Below are positions 46,629 to 58,139 of a stretch of DNA of 64,000 nt, in pieces; within the stretch, counting starts at the first letter, position 1, and every line of letters begins with the position of its first letter. This DNA is from Adiantum capillus-veneris. Taxonomy: Eukaryota; Streptophyta; Polypodiopsida; Polypodiales; Pteridaceae. Both the position numbers and the translations under genes were made by a program. The stretch spans positions 7,303,001 to 7,367,000 of the forward strand of contig CM043963.1 in assembly GCA_014529385.2 (NCBI GenBank). The letters run 5' to 3'. Under the pieces are notes generated by a model. It saw only the letters and a program-made list of their open reading frames with translations, was not told the DNA's origin and made no database searches.

Positions 46629-46845
46629 CCCGGGGCGGTCACCTTTTAGAATGTGTATGATATCATGTGAGTTAACCGGAGAGGATTATTAAAAGACCAA
46701 AATGTTTAAAATGTATACATACAGAGGGGGGTGGGGGTTTTTTAAATAGGCTCACACTGTAAGTATAGTATGTATATTGGGGTATTATTAATTACCTCTT
46801 GAACGCACGTGATATAGGGGTCTTTTGATAAGTGACTGCCCCGGG
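46629..46845. mobile_element. MITE (217 bp) with CCCGGGGC terminal inverted repeats
   Basis: Sequence present in G2 and absent at the matching place in G1 (near 29060-29100). Termini: left CCCGGGGCGGTCACCT, right (reverse complement) CCCGGGGCAGTCACTT, 14 of 16 matching. Flanks GCCGAATC and CCCGAATC, 7 of 8 matching, look like an 8-bp target duplication, which would suit hAT-type transposition. It encodes nothing and contains a G/T-rich GAGGGGGGTGGGGG run. Superfamily assignment is tentative. Confidence 0.7.
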
Positions 46846-47361
46846 CCCGAATCGATTCTTCGACGTGAAGACAAGGTACTAAGAAACAGTAACATTATCC
46901 AATGATATCTTGTTAAGTTTAAGAATTATCCTTTAAAAGATGCTAGATGGATACAAAGAACCTACCTTAAGGATAATATGAACCTTGTCAATGCTTACAA
47001 TGCTACACTAGAGTAAGCAAATGAAAATGAATTTTAAATGAACAATGTTTTTGTCTTATGAGACTCATTCTCTTTCTTTAATTGTGTACAAAATTTAAGA
47101 AGTATGCATGCTTAGGATCATGTTTGTGGTGATGAAGTCTTCCAAACACCCAAGTAGAGCTTGTCACTCTACTTTGGAAGTATGATATGGACTAAAGAGC
47201 AGACATGCTTGCAACAGCTAAGTCTCCCAAGCACCAAATAAATTATTCATCCATTCTGGAATAATTTCGTAGGGTAAAAAGGGATCCTCTACCCTCTAAG
47301 AAACATGGATGAATGACTAGGATTTATCTTCTCTACCTCATAGTCGAGGACGACTATGATT

Positions 47362-47376
47362 TCAAGAGAGAGGTAA
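47362..47376 (+). other. G2 polypurine tract
   Basis: TCAAGAGAGAGGTAA directly before the TGTCATAA of the 3' LTR; the same sequence is found inverted in G1. Confidence 0.75.
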
Positions 47377-48935
47377 TGTCATAATATATAATATGTAACT
47401 TTACCAAATGATTTTATCATATTAAATTGATCACTTAATATGGGAAGATAAAAAGGGAACAAGAGTTAGTATGTAGATATGTGCTTCTAAAACTATCTCA
47501 ACAGGGGATCAAAAGGAGAAATGGTTGCATCTCAATAGGGGTCCAAAAGGAAACGGTCTACCAAAGAGAAATGTGCAATAAGTGCTTCTAGATTTACCTC
47601 ATCAAGGACCCAAGAGGAGAGATGATTACATCTCAATAGGGGTCCAAAAGGAGGTAGTCTATCAAAGAGAAACGTGCATCTAATGGAGCTTAAACGACTT
47701 TAGGGTCAGCTTCATTAAAGACCTCCAAAAGTTGGTGTTAAAAAGTCCTTTGACCTTAGGCAAACTAGGGCTGACCTTGAGGTGGAAATCCTACCCAAGC
47801 ATGAGGTGCTTGTCGGCTTGTTAACTAAAGTGCTTAAAGTGTTTGTGGGAACCTTGCCAAAAGCTTGTCGTGATTTTTATGCTTAAATGACTAAGATTAG
47901 TGAAGTATTCAATTCAAAGATAAACTCTCAAGAGGCATAAACTGTTTCATGTTTAATTGACTAAATACTTGAAGTGTTCAATTCAAACCAAATGACTTAA
48001 GAAGCATAAAAGATACATGTCCAAAATCCTCCACATGTGGCCCTCATGATGTGCTTGAATCCTATTGGATAGGCTTTAAAGGGGTCCAATGAGAATTTAG
48101 ATGCATAAAAATAAATAATTAAGCTCTTTCTCTCAAAGAGGAAAAAGAGGACACGTGTCCAAATGATATGATTAAATAATACGAGAGAGAGAGAGGTGTC
48201 GACCAAGCATGAGAGGGAGTATACTCTCCCACACACACACACACACACACATATACTCTCATTGTGGGAAATGCAAAGTGCAAAAGCTCCATCTCCTTCT
48301 CCAAGATTGTTGAGAAGTGGAGAGCCTACACCAACAATCGTGGCAATGGAATGCAAATCCAACCAAGATCCATTCTTCAATGCTTAAGCTTGCCATCTTC
48401 TTCATCTTCATTACTATGCTAAGCAAGAAGATTGATGATAAGTGAGGAACTATTTCTTTCTCATATGAATGATTCTTCTTCCTCTTCCCTACCCTCATTC
48501 CCTGCTAGCTCTCTCCACCTTCGAAGGTGTTTGAGGCCTTGGGACTGAGGCTTGGGATGATTAATTCTTTTTGCAAAGTTTATGTTATGCTTGTGATGCA
48601 TGAATCTTTCTATCTTCATAGCACCACCAAGATCACAAATAACACAAAGATTGTATTGTACCAAGTCTCTCTTGATGGAAGAATCTATAATACAAACGCC
48701 TTTTGGAGGGGGGACCACCGGCTCCAAGTAAATCCGATCCTCAACTATTGTCATGTTCTCTAATCCTCTCTCTCTTACAAAAGTATTGTTCATGCCAAGT
48801 TAATTAAGTACTATGTACATGTTGCTACCATCAACTAAGTTCACCCTCTATGTTCTCAAAGTGATCTCACAAAAATGCTCACTTTAACTCTCTTAATTCC
48901 ACTATTCTCAAAGTTCATAGGCCATTTCCATTCCA
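47377..48935 (+). repeat. 3' LTR of G2
   Basis: A 1559-bp direct copy of 40338-41912, TGTCATAATAT...CCATTCCA. Its GA and CA arrays (about 48183-48194 and 48231-48250) are much shorter than in the 5' LTR. Confidence 0.9.
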
Positions 48936-49180
48936 CACTCTCTGCAGCTCATAGTGGACATCAATAGTGAGACCAAGTTGATGAAGAAGCTACCATGGAC
49001 ACCCCAAAAAGTGGCCACCAACTAGATATATCTCATTGTTTCTTCCCTCACCTTCGGTTGCATTTGTAGAAAACTTGAACTGTAGACCACATTATGTCCA
49101 ATAATCCCCATTTGTGAACTGTAAACACATCACGTCTAAAATATAAAACTCCAAGGTAAAGAAATGTGGAACACATCCTG
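48936..49180 (-). repeat. D2 internal fragment between G2 and C1
   Basis: Reverse complement of D1 about 55855-56115, including CACTATGAGCTACAGAGAG-like, GGTCTCACTAT and GGGGATTATTGGAC phrases. It ends at ACACATCCTG, where copia C1 begins; the D1 sequence continues past this point. Confidence 0.75.
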
Positions 49181-49412
49181 TGTTGGAATTAGGGTTGCAG
49201 GAAAACACACACAACTTGGAGAAGACAAAGGAAGCTCAAGGCACACAACAGAGAGTGTTTTACTTATTAGTGTGTAATGTAAATATAGATAGCCCTAGAA
49301 TAAATGGGCATATATACAATGCACGGGGGGAAAAAACTCCTAAAGAGGGAAAAAATGCCCCGACAGTCCTAAGCGTGTTCACACAAATCACTACCACATG
49401 TATATGGTAACA
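49181..49412 (-). repeat. 3' LTR of C1
   Basis: 232 bp, plus reading TGTTGGAATTAGGG...TATGGTAACA. It matches the C2 LTR at 37969-38193. It is followed by AATCCCCCCTGG, the reverse complement of the polypurine tract CCAGGGGGGATT (49413-49424). Confidence 0.85.
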
Positions 49413-49486
49413 AATCCCCCCTGGAGTGATGCGTTGAACAAGAGCTGGCACATGAGTAAAGGAAACTGCCATGCCTAAGGACATGA

Positions 49487-50727
49487 TCATTCCACAAAGG
49501 GAAGTAAGCCCAAAGCTTTGTGGAAAGCTTCGAACTTCTCACGAGACAATGCCTTTGTGAAAAGATTTGCAAGGTTGTCCCGTGTTGGCACATAAGCCAA
49601 GATGATCTCTCCTGCTAAGAGCATCTCCCTGACATAGTGGTAATGCACCTCAATGTTCTTTGTGCGAGCATGGAAAACTGGGTTCCTCGCAACTGCCAAT
49701 GCGCTATGACTATCAGTGTAGATAGTGTTGGTAGTGTCCTGTCTAATACCCAAATCATCCATAAGGCATATGAGCCATACACACTCAACCGTAGCTATGA
49801 ATACTACCCTGTACTCAGCCTCACAACTAGAAGTGGCCACAGTAGGTTGATTCTTGCTCAACCATAATATACATGAACTGCCAAGCATGAAAAAAAAACC
49901 ACTTGTGGACATTTTCTTGTCGAAACAACCAACCCAATTTGAGTCTGAAAAATCAAGTAGTCTGGCAACAATGATCCCCCCTTGTAATAAAACAAGCCAA
50001 GATGTAAAGTGCCACTCAAGTAGTGAAAAATCCTCTTGAAAGCCTGCCAATGCTTAGACCCTGGGCTATGCATAAATTTTTTGACCTGTGAGACTGCAAC
50101 TGAATATCCGGCCTCGTGTTGCGTACATAAATGAGGCATCCAACAGCAGTTTGGTAAAGAGTGACATCTACAGGATCACCAGCATCATGGGGACTTAATT
50201 TCAAACTTGTTTCCATGGGAGTGGCAATAGGTTTGCAGTCCTCAAGTCCAAACTTATAGAGCAATGTCTCTATGTAAGTTTCTTGACACACGGAAATACC
50301 ACCATCACACTCCTTGAATTTTATATCCAAGTAATGATGCAACAATCCCAAATCTTTCATCTTGAAAATAGCATTCAAATCAGCCTTAAATTCAGCAATA
50401 TGTCTCTCATTTGGTCCAGTGATTAGAAAATTGTCTACATAAAGAACCACAATGAGAAGTGCGTTGCCCTCACGCTTGACATACAATGTGCTTTGGACTA
50501 TTACGAAAGCCTCATTTGACCATATGAGTGTCAGCCTTCTCATACCAAGAACGAGGAGATTGCTTCAACACATACAAAGCTTTGTTACATTTGCACACCT
50601 TATCCTCTTGTCCTTTCTTGACAAAACCGCAAGGCTGCATTACATAAACTTCCTCAAATATATCACCATGAAAGAAAGGAGTAACAATGTCTAATAGATG
50701 TACATCCCAATCAAAATGAGCTACCAA
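49487..50727 (-). pseudogene. C1 RT C-terminal part and RNase H
   Basis: RT: FDWDVHLLDIVTPFFHGDIF (50512-50727), then 50016-50543 with LLIVVLYVDNFLITG; the catalytic Y-V-D-D reads Y-V-D-N, an inactivating change. FKMKDLGLLHHYLDIKF and RTRPDI-like RNTRPDI follow. RNase H: FSDSNWVGCFDKKMSTSGFF, QPTVATSSCEAEYR, TIYTDSHSALAVARNPVFHA, KNIEVHYHYVRE and ANLFTKALSREKFEAF (49487-50050). Frameshifts separate the blocks. Confidence 0.85.
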
Positions 50728-50862
50728 TGCTCATAGAAAACGCACAGTAGTCATACGACAAGTGGGAGCAAAAATCTCTTCATAGTCTATATCTTTTTGT
50801 TGTGCATAACCCTTTGCAACAAGTGAGCCTTATATCAATCAATCTCACATCTGGCTTGTGTT

Positions 50863-52060
50863 TCAACTTGTAAACCCACTTCGTACCAATGGATTTCCAG
50901 GAGGCAAATCACATAAAGTCCATGTGTCATTTTCTATAAGTGCGTCATATTCTTCGGATTGCATAGCAACTATCCAATTTTGTGAATTTTGTGCTTCATC
51001 AAACGAGACAGGTTGCTCAACAATATGTAGGCTAGACATAGCCAAAGCATAACAATCTGATGCATAAGATGCATGGCGAGATCCTGAATGGGTAGGTCTA
51101 GTCAACGGTGCATCCAATTTATTGTCATGCAATGTATGCAACAGCCATTTTGGCATACCTCTAGCTTGCTCATTTTCAGCCTTCCTCATCAAGTACATCA
51201 TGTACATCTGCATCAATAATAGAATGATTGTAACATTTTTAGAAACCCCCATAGGCTATACATTTGCCTCATTGTTTTTACATTTGAACTTCCACCACTA
51301 AAAGGAGGCAACAAAGTGTCATAAATGTCTTGTGAGCTTACATTAGTGTCTCTAGTACATGATAGCAAGGGCTGAACAGAATCTTCCACAAACACAACAT
51401 CACATGAAACTAGAATACGCTTTGTTTGTGGATGATACAACCTCTAACCTTTGCTTTCAACACTATAACCAACAAAAATACATTTGAAAGCCTTATCATC
51501 CAATTTTTTGTGATGTGCTTGTGGCACCAAAGCATATGCCAAATAGCCAAAAACACGCATGTGCTCAATAGAAGGCTTTCTATCATGCCATGTTTCATAT
51601 AGAGTAATAGACTCCAAAGCTTTTGTAGGACACTTGTTTAGTACATAAGTGGCACACATGATTGCATCAAGACAAAAAGAATGCGGCAAAGCTTGACTTT
51701 TGACCATACATCATGCCATTTTTGTAAGTGACTTGTTTTTCCTCTCTACAACACCATTTTTTTGAGGCGTATAAGACACTGTAATTAGTATTTTATCCCA
51801 TGACTAGCCAAAAATGCATTAAATTCATGAGACATATACTCCTCCCCTCGATCAGAACGGAGGGTGCCCATAGTACATTTCGAGACATTTTCAGCCATAG
51901 CCAAAAATTGTTTGAAGCACATAAAAACTTCGAACTTGGATTTAAGCGGAAATACCGATGTATTCCTGGAGTAATCATCAATGAAAGTCACAAAGTAAAG
52001 GTAATTTCCCAAGGACAGCGTTTGCATGGGCCCACAAACATCACTATGCACAAACTGCAA
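50863..52060 (-). pseudogene. C1 integrase and integrase-RT linker
   Basis: Integrase core in 51785-52060: QFVHSDVCGPMQTLSLG (first Asp), YFVTFIDDYSRNTSVFPLKS and TLRSDRGEEYMSHEF (second Asp). Frame 51444-51707 continues with LPHSFCLDAIMCATYVLNKC and MRVFGYLAYALVPQ. The linker 51213-51440 has SCDVVFVED. RT begins in 50863-51252 with EEYDALIENDTWTLCDLPPG. Frameshifts separate the parts. Confidence 0.8.
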
Positions 52061-52077
52061 CCTGCATGTGGCCCAAA

Positions 52078-52413
52078 CTAAACCATCCTTTGGAAATTGA
52101 GATCATGTATTGTACATATATCATCCACAAACTTGACTACAAGTCCAAGTCTCACAAGTGTAGATATAGACAAAAGATTCTTTTTTATCCCAGGTACATA
52201 AAGTGCATCAACAAGTGTGAAAGAACTGCCATTTGCAACAGTAAGCACAATCTTTCCAACTCCCTGAACCGGAGAAGAGGCATTGTTGGCACAAGTGATT
52301 GAATTCCCATGAGGGACAAACTCAAGAGAGGTGAACAATTCATGATGTGAGGTAATGTGCTTTGTAGTACCACTATCAAAATACCACACATCTGAATCTG
52401 CAGCAATTGGCAT
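52078..52413 (-). pseudogene. C1 protease
   Basis: Open frame of 111 codons: VWYFDSGTTKHITSHHELF, with the copia active-site D-S-G intact, then ALYVPGIKKNLLSISTLVRL and VVKFVDDICTIHDLNF. Among the proteases in this window it is the only one with an unaltered catalytic motif. GAG pre-integrase sequence is cut short after it. Confidence 0.8.
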
Positions 52414-52448
52414 GCATGCATCATGGACAGCAGGATTATAGGTACACT

Positions 52449-53431
52449 CTACACTAAAAGCCCTTCTGCATCAACATCAGCATCACAGTCTTCTTTCACA
52501 GAAGATTCAACAATAGTTGCATTTGTAGTGGAACCAGCATTTGCAGTGGAACCACCCTCTTTCTTCTTAGCCTCTTTTGTCTTCAACTTAGGACATTTCT
52601 TGATCAAGAGATCATTAGCTTTACAATAATGGCAATGCATCTTCTTTTTTCCCTTATTCCAAGAATTTCCTGAGGAATTAGAAACATGTGATTCTCCACT
52701 TGCACAAGAATCATAAGAAGGGGCCGCATTGTTGTTACCACCCTTTCTTTGAGCAGCAATAAAAGCTTGTTCAACTGCACGTTGTCTAGTCCTGTTATTT
52801 TTGGAAAGTGACTCTTGTAACAACAATGTGCATAATGCATCAAAATTGAAAACTTCAGGATTTCCTTGGGTCATAAGTTTTCAAGTACTAGCAAAATTCT
52901 GATAAGAATCTAGTAAGGCATCAAGAACAGTCTACCCCAAGGGAACTCCTTGAAATAACTTCACTTGCAAAAATAAGTTGCTCATTGATATCCTTGACAC
53001 CAGCAAGGAAAGTTTCCATATCATCTTCCTCATGCATAATCTTCGACTCCAACTCTTTACGTAGCAATACAATTTTAGCCTCATTACGGCTTGCATAAAG
53101 AACAGCCAAAATATTGCAAGCCTGTTTTGCAGATTTCATTGAACGAATGTGAGGAGTGATGGTGTGCTCCACAGACAACACAATCAACACATGAGCGTCA
53201 AGCTTGTTCTGTCGTAGGCAAAACAACTCTAACAGCAGCAAGACTTGCAACATCCTCAACATTGCCTACATCCTCAGAACCAGGACGTACATCAATGCCC
53301 TACACAATATTCCAGACGCCCTTTGACACAATAACATGTTGCATCATGTAAACCCACATAGGGAAATTGTCCCCATCCAATCTGTCGTTAACATCAAACA
53401 TCCTGAACACATCTGTGTTATTGTCAGCCAT
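52449..53431 (-). pseudogene. C1 gag
   Basis: Starts MADNNTDVFRMFDVNDRLDG at 53431, then (after breaks) 52921-53262 with KQACNILAVLYASRNEAKIV and KELESKIMHEEDDMETFLAG, then 52449-52874 with the zinc knuckle CHYCKANDLLIKKC, in which the His of C-x2-C-x4-H-x4-C is Leu. UBN2-type copia gag as in C2. A basic KTKEAKKKEGG segment follows the knuckle. Confidence 0.8.
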
Positions 53432-53714
53432 GGTAAATGTTGCACTTGATGTGAAAACAGTCCGAAAAGAGGAGAAACAAAGCGGGAAGAACATGTGCTA
53501 GATAGCACAAACCGTAGAAGACTGTGAGGGACCTATCATGCAAAAAACGACAATGACAAAAGTTTTACACAAAATGAAAAAATAGCCTGTGCAGTACTGC
53601 CGACGTGCAAATTTTTTGTCGACCTGCGAATGCTTGTCAAAGCTCACAGAAATCGGAGAAAGTGAGGAGGTGTGTGCTGGAGATGCTGGCGACTAAGCCC
53701 CGAGGACGCAACCT

Positions 53715-53726
53715 GCTCTGATACCA
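53715..53726 (-). other. C1 primer binding site (initiator tRNA-Met)
   Basis: GCTCTGATACCA, as in C2 and G1. Confidence 0.9.
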
Positions 53727-53728
53727 AT

Positions 53729-53825
53729 TGTTGGAGAAGACGAAGGAAGCTCAAGGCACACAAAAGAGAGTGTTTTACTTAGTGTGCAATGAAAGATAGA
53801 TAGCCCTAGAATGAATGGGCGTATT
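53729..53825 (-). repeat. 5' LTR of C1, truncated
   Basis: Starts TGTTGGAGAAGACG, with about 34 bp missing relative to the 3' LTR between two TTGGA phrases, and breaks off after GAATGGGCGTAT. The next 45 bp (53826-53870) is unrelated and contains GAGCACCATCGTGCTC, a 6-bp stem. Confidence 0.7.
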
Positions 53826-53870
53826 GAGCACCATCGTGCTCATCACCCTGCTCAACAAACACATCATTTC

Positions 53871-54061
53871 CATTAAATTTTTGGCATCTTGAGTCAACTG
53901 CCCAATGTGACCCCATTATTTAGTTTGACTGTTAGGTATTTATTTTACTTAGTTGTCAAAGTCTTGGGTAGGGAAATTTATTGGGATTGCTATATAAGCA
54001 AATCCTTGCCTCCATTGTGTACGCATTCACTTAGTCATTGCCAAGGTTGATTGGTTTAGGA

Positions 54062-54148
<87 letters not shown>

Positions 54149-54210
54149 TCTTTCTCTTTCTCGTGCTCACTCCCTTTGGTCTCTATGCTTCCACATTGTC
54201 AACTTTGACA
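53871..54210 (+). repeat. 5' LTR of D1
   Basis: About 340 bp, CATTAAATTTTTGGCATC...AACTTTGACA; the expected TG start reads CA, possibly by mutation. It includes GCTATATAAGC near 53988, a TATA candidate, and a CT array at 54064-54144. Confidence 0.75.
54064..54144 (+). repeat. (CT)n microsatellite in D1 5' LTR
   Basis: About 81 bp. The same LTR position holds 110 bp in the 3' LTR and about 38 bp in D2. Confidence 0.95.
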
Positions 54211-54222
54211 TGGTATGAGGGC
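54211..54222 (+). other. D1 primer binding site, degenerate
   Basis: TGGTATGAGGGC after the LTR, two differences from TGGTATCAGAGC. Confidence 0.6.
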
Positions 54223-54230
54223 TTGGTGTA

Positions 54231-54665
54231 GCTCCTGCTTGAAGCCTTTGGCATGGAGGAGAAGCTCTTGAAGAAGAGATCCAAGAGAGGAGAAGAACCT
54301 CCATCGTCATCGGCATTACTCCCCCCCACTATCGTTGTCCCATGTGTTTTAAAACGCTGCCCTCACGAGTCCCTCCCCTGCGTGTCGGTTCTCCCCTACT
54401 GCAACGGCATGCTGCTCCTTTGTGCATTTTAGAACACACAAAGGAGTAGCTCCTTCTTGAAGCCTTTGGCATGGAGGAGAAGCTCTTGAAGAAGAGATCC
54501 AGGAGAGGAGAAGAACCTCCATCGTCATCGGCATTACTCCCCCCCACTGTCGCTGTCCCATGTGTTTTAAAACGTTGCCCTCACGAGTCCCTCCCTTGCG
54601 TGTCGGTTCTCCCCTTCTATGACGGCATGCTGCTCCTTTGTGCATTTTAGAACACTGCCTTCCAG
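54231..54665 (+). repeat. 218-bp tandem duplication in D1
   Basis: The stretch beginning GCTCCTGCTTGAAGCC at 54231 is repeated from 54449 (GCTCCTTCTTGAAGCC) with few changes, through a seven-C run and the CGGCATGCTGCTCCTTTGTG phrase, to about 54655. Confidence 0.9.
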
Positions 54666-56124
54666 TATTGTGCAGCATTTTGAGACGCCAGAGGCCCTAC
54701 CAGTTAGCGCCTTATCAAATGACGCCCTACTCCCTCTCATCAATGTTTCAAAACGCTAGCCTCCCATCACTCCTTTCTTCCCGATGGCCTGCGTGCTACC
54801 AGTGTTTCAAAACACTACAGGCAGTAAGGTATTGGCCTTTGATTAAGAGAGGGAGCCCTTTATTTTGGAGAAGTGTTTTGGCATGGGATTGGGCATCACA
54901 ACGGTGCCTTGCGAGACAAGTTGCTCAACATTGGAGGCTATTGAGAGCATTGACTTGGTGACTCGAATTGGAGATATTGCAGAGATCTTTAGCAAATGAG
55001 TGGACCACGGCTTGGAATTTGAAGTGTCTTGAGGATCTGCACGGAAAAAACAATTTGGCTTGGGTGCAGCAAAGAAGGTGGGATTTGTGGAGCAGTCGGG
55101 ACTCGTGCAGCCACTACTTTGGAGTGCAAGATGGTACGAGTACCAATTTTTGCAACTGCAATATGGCCTCCCCTTGCTCGAGCACCCGCGACAACAACGA
55201 CCAAAAGCAACAAGTGGCTATGGATAACGGATCGTCACCCATCCATTTAGCGGCCTATGCACCGGCACAGTTCTCAAGGAACCTAACAAATTGTTTGGCT
55301 TGAGTTTGTGAAGTCAATAGCAAATGGAGGAGTTCGCTAGAGGACATCGGCAAAGGTCAGTTGGACAAGGATGGCAATACTAGTACTCAGTTAGTTGCCT
55401 TAGTATCCATGAGGTACGATCACAGTTGTCATGAATGTGACTTCACGCTTTGTTTGGCTCGAGATTGAAGCCAAAGGCAAAGGCAGGGACTCAAAGGAAG
55501 ACAAGGATAAAGGCAAGTTGGACAGAGATTACGGTAATAAATATTTGACATAGGAGATCGGCATGGCACACATGGCGGTGGTCACAGTGGCCTTGACGTC
55601 AGATTTCTAGTCAGATGATAGGTGTCACCACTAGCTTCAGCCAAAGAGGGGCTTGTGAGTGGTGAAGAGGGGCAATCAATGAATGCTCCCTATAATTAAT
55701 TTCGACCCTTGTGCTAGAGTTCAAGTTATTGGTGTTTGGACCCGTAGGTCAAAGTTCAAGGCACATGCATCTGGCAGGGAACCAATCAGATGTCTAAAAC
55801 ACTATGGATGCGCATGCCAATTCATTGTTGTTGGTCGGATCATGGACAGGATGTGTTCCATAGTTCATTATCTTGGAGTTTTATATTTTGGACGTGATGT
55901 GTTCATAGTTCACGAATGGGGATTATTGGACGTAGTATGGTCTACAGTTCAAAGTTTCTACAAAGGCAACCAATGCTCAAGATGGCATTACTCTCAGGTA
56001 CAAAGTTGAGGAGAGCAACATCGAGGTGTATCCAGTAGTCCAAGTCCTTCTATTGGGGTATCCATGGTAGCTTCTTCATCGACTTGGTCTCACTATCGAT
56101 GTCCACTATGAGCTACAGAGAGGG
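54666..56124 (+). other. D1 interior, no recognised product
   Basis: Short frames only. Two copies of a phrase near GGCAAAGGTCAGTTGGACAAGGATGGCAATA (about 55350) and GGCAAGTTGGACAGAGATTACGGTAATA (about 55512) hint at another internal duplication. The right end could be a distant copia RNase H tail, but no motif supports this. Confidence 0.4.
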
Positions 56125-56455
<331 letters not shown>

Positions 56456-56469
56456 ATTGGACATACCTG

Positions 56470-58020
56470 ACCCTCCTACCCAACCATGTAAAGTGTAGGC
56501 TTCTTCCAAGGACCCTTGTACCTGATCAACCACCCACTGTATAGTAGCATTCACCAACCGTGTGGCACATACCTCTCTTGATAGCTTAGCCGCATCCATA
56601 GCCTACTCTTTCTTCCCATGCACCACCAAAAGCACATGTTCTTTGACCATGGGCTCCTCTACTTGCATCAACTCCTCATTCCACTCCATACCCGCTGCAT
56701 CCTCAAGATCATTTGAGTAAATAGAGCCACATTTCTTCACCAACTCCTCTAGCAAGTCTTCTTCATCAACTTGTTCTTCTTCCATAACCACATCAAATCT
56801 CTCTTCCTTGGCCACGCTTTGTACCTATTGCACTACCATTGCATACTCCATGGACACCTTCATCAGCATGCTCAACAACATAGTGCCTCACATCACCTTC
56901 ATCTGCACATCTTCCTTCATCGGCTCAAACACTTTGACCTATTCTTCGGCTAAGTCAGACACACCATACCTCTTCATTCAGCAGGGCCTCACCATCACTA
57001 GGCATAGGAGAGGGTTGCCCAGCCCTCGTGGTCCACACAAGGTATCTCTGCATCTACATCAAGATCCTCTTTGACCTACTTCTCACTCGTTATCTACTAC
57101 CACTTCACCCATATGAAAAACATCATAAACCTCATACCTCGATCATATAGACTCTGTCTCCCACATGTTATCCATGTCCAAAGCACTACTAGAACTCGAA
57201 CAACCTTTGGATCTTTCTTTGGAACTCGTCACTTTTGGAAATTCAGCCACTTTCGCCACTGCCTGCTCCAAAATCAGCACCTTCTCTCGAAACCCCTACA
57301 CCATCTCCTTTCTCGAACCCTCCTGGTCAAACATATTGGCCAGCACTTTGAACATGCCTCTCTGCAACTTTTGAGGCCTCATAGGCACAGACAGTATCTC
57401 CTCCAATCTGCCATCATCTCTACCAACTTCCACCAAATGCATATCAATGCAAGAAAAAGCCTTTACCTCTTTAAACATGTATATCCATTTCGATTGAGGT
57501 CCACCAACTGCAACTGCAAACTGCAGCACTCCTTCCTCCATTTTCTTCTTCATCTTTCGGCTCTTTGCCCTATCAACTCTGACAGCTTCCTCCTAACCCT
57601 TTGGCCTTCATCATCCACCTTCTCTTGCACTCAAGGACTCGGGCAATCTAGGAACTTATCCAGCTTGAAAAAATACACATTGACTACTTGGGTGACAACA
57701 ACCAAATCCCTCTAGCAGCTTCAAATTTATCAACAAAAGCATCAAAATCTTCACTTACTTCTAGTCGCACGTCCTTGATCTTCACCAACCAACACCATTT
57801 TGCAAAATCTGCACAGAAACTACTCTCGAAAACCAGTGCATCTTCTAGATCACCAAACCAAACCTTTGCTTTACCTCGCAGCACCAACGACACTATCTGT
57901 ACCTTTTCTTCATTGCTTTGCATCCACAACAAGAGCATGAACAACTCAAAATCTGCCAACATTTGTCCATCTTCATCACCATTGAGAATCAAACCAATAT
58001 TCTAATCATCAAATCAACAC
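56470..58020 (-). pseudogene. Gag-like pseudogene of an A-family gypsy element (A2)
   Basis: Minus strand. The frame 57684-57992 has the retrotransposon gag core: ILNGDEDGQMLADFELFMLL, VSLVLRGKAKVWFGDLEDAL and FCADFAKWCWLVKIKDVRLE. Downstream pieces include a coiled-coil-like 57296-57553 (MFKEVKAFSCIDMHLVEVGR, LANMFDQEGSRKE) and an acidic 56603-56815 (EEEQVDEEDLLEELVKKCGS). Order and the LTR A lying upstream support a gypsy gag. It ends at the D1 insertion. Parts past the gag core match no family I know. Confidence 0.55.
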
Positions 58021-58139
58021 CATGGAGCAATCAGTGTGCCCAATTGTCCATTTCAATTGTTTTGAGAATCCAAAAATTATATTGCGCCTCATAAGATTCC
58101 TATGAATCCTTCTAATTCCTCCCTGGGGGCACCAAAAGA

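Larger units (their letters stand above)
40338..48935 (+). mobile_element. Gypsy element G2 (family G), structurally complete
   Basis: Plus-strand Ty3/gypsy element with two LTRs (40338-41912 and 47377-48935), tRNA-iMet PBS, gag, protease, RT/RNase H, integrase and PPT in canonical order. All coding parts carry stops or shifts, and the RT catalytic core is deleted as in G1. A 217-bp MITE sits in its 3' region. It is inserted at the LTR/internal boundary of D2; flanks ACACC and ACACT suggest an imperfect target duplication. Confidence 0.9.
49181..53825 (-). mobile_element. Copia C1, nearly complete Ty1/copia element
   Basis: Minus strand, with 3' LTR on the left (49181-49412), PPT, then RNase H, RT, integrase, protease and gag reading right to left, the copia gene order (integrase before RT). 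PBS at 53715-53726 and a truncated 5' LTR on the right. All pol parts are present but broken. It is inserted in D2; the right flank was lost where the LTR is cut at 53825. Confidence 0.9.

Noticed and set aside
40333-48940. Perfect 5-bp target duplication for G2
   Set aside because: CACCA and CACTC directly at the LTR ends do not match; ACACC/ACACT offset by one base is only 4 of 5, so it is reported as imperfect.
56470-58020. Host gene on the minus strand
   Set aside because: The gag core (GKAKVWFGDL), many stops and adjacent LTR A favour retrotransposon gag; part of it remains unassigned.
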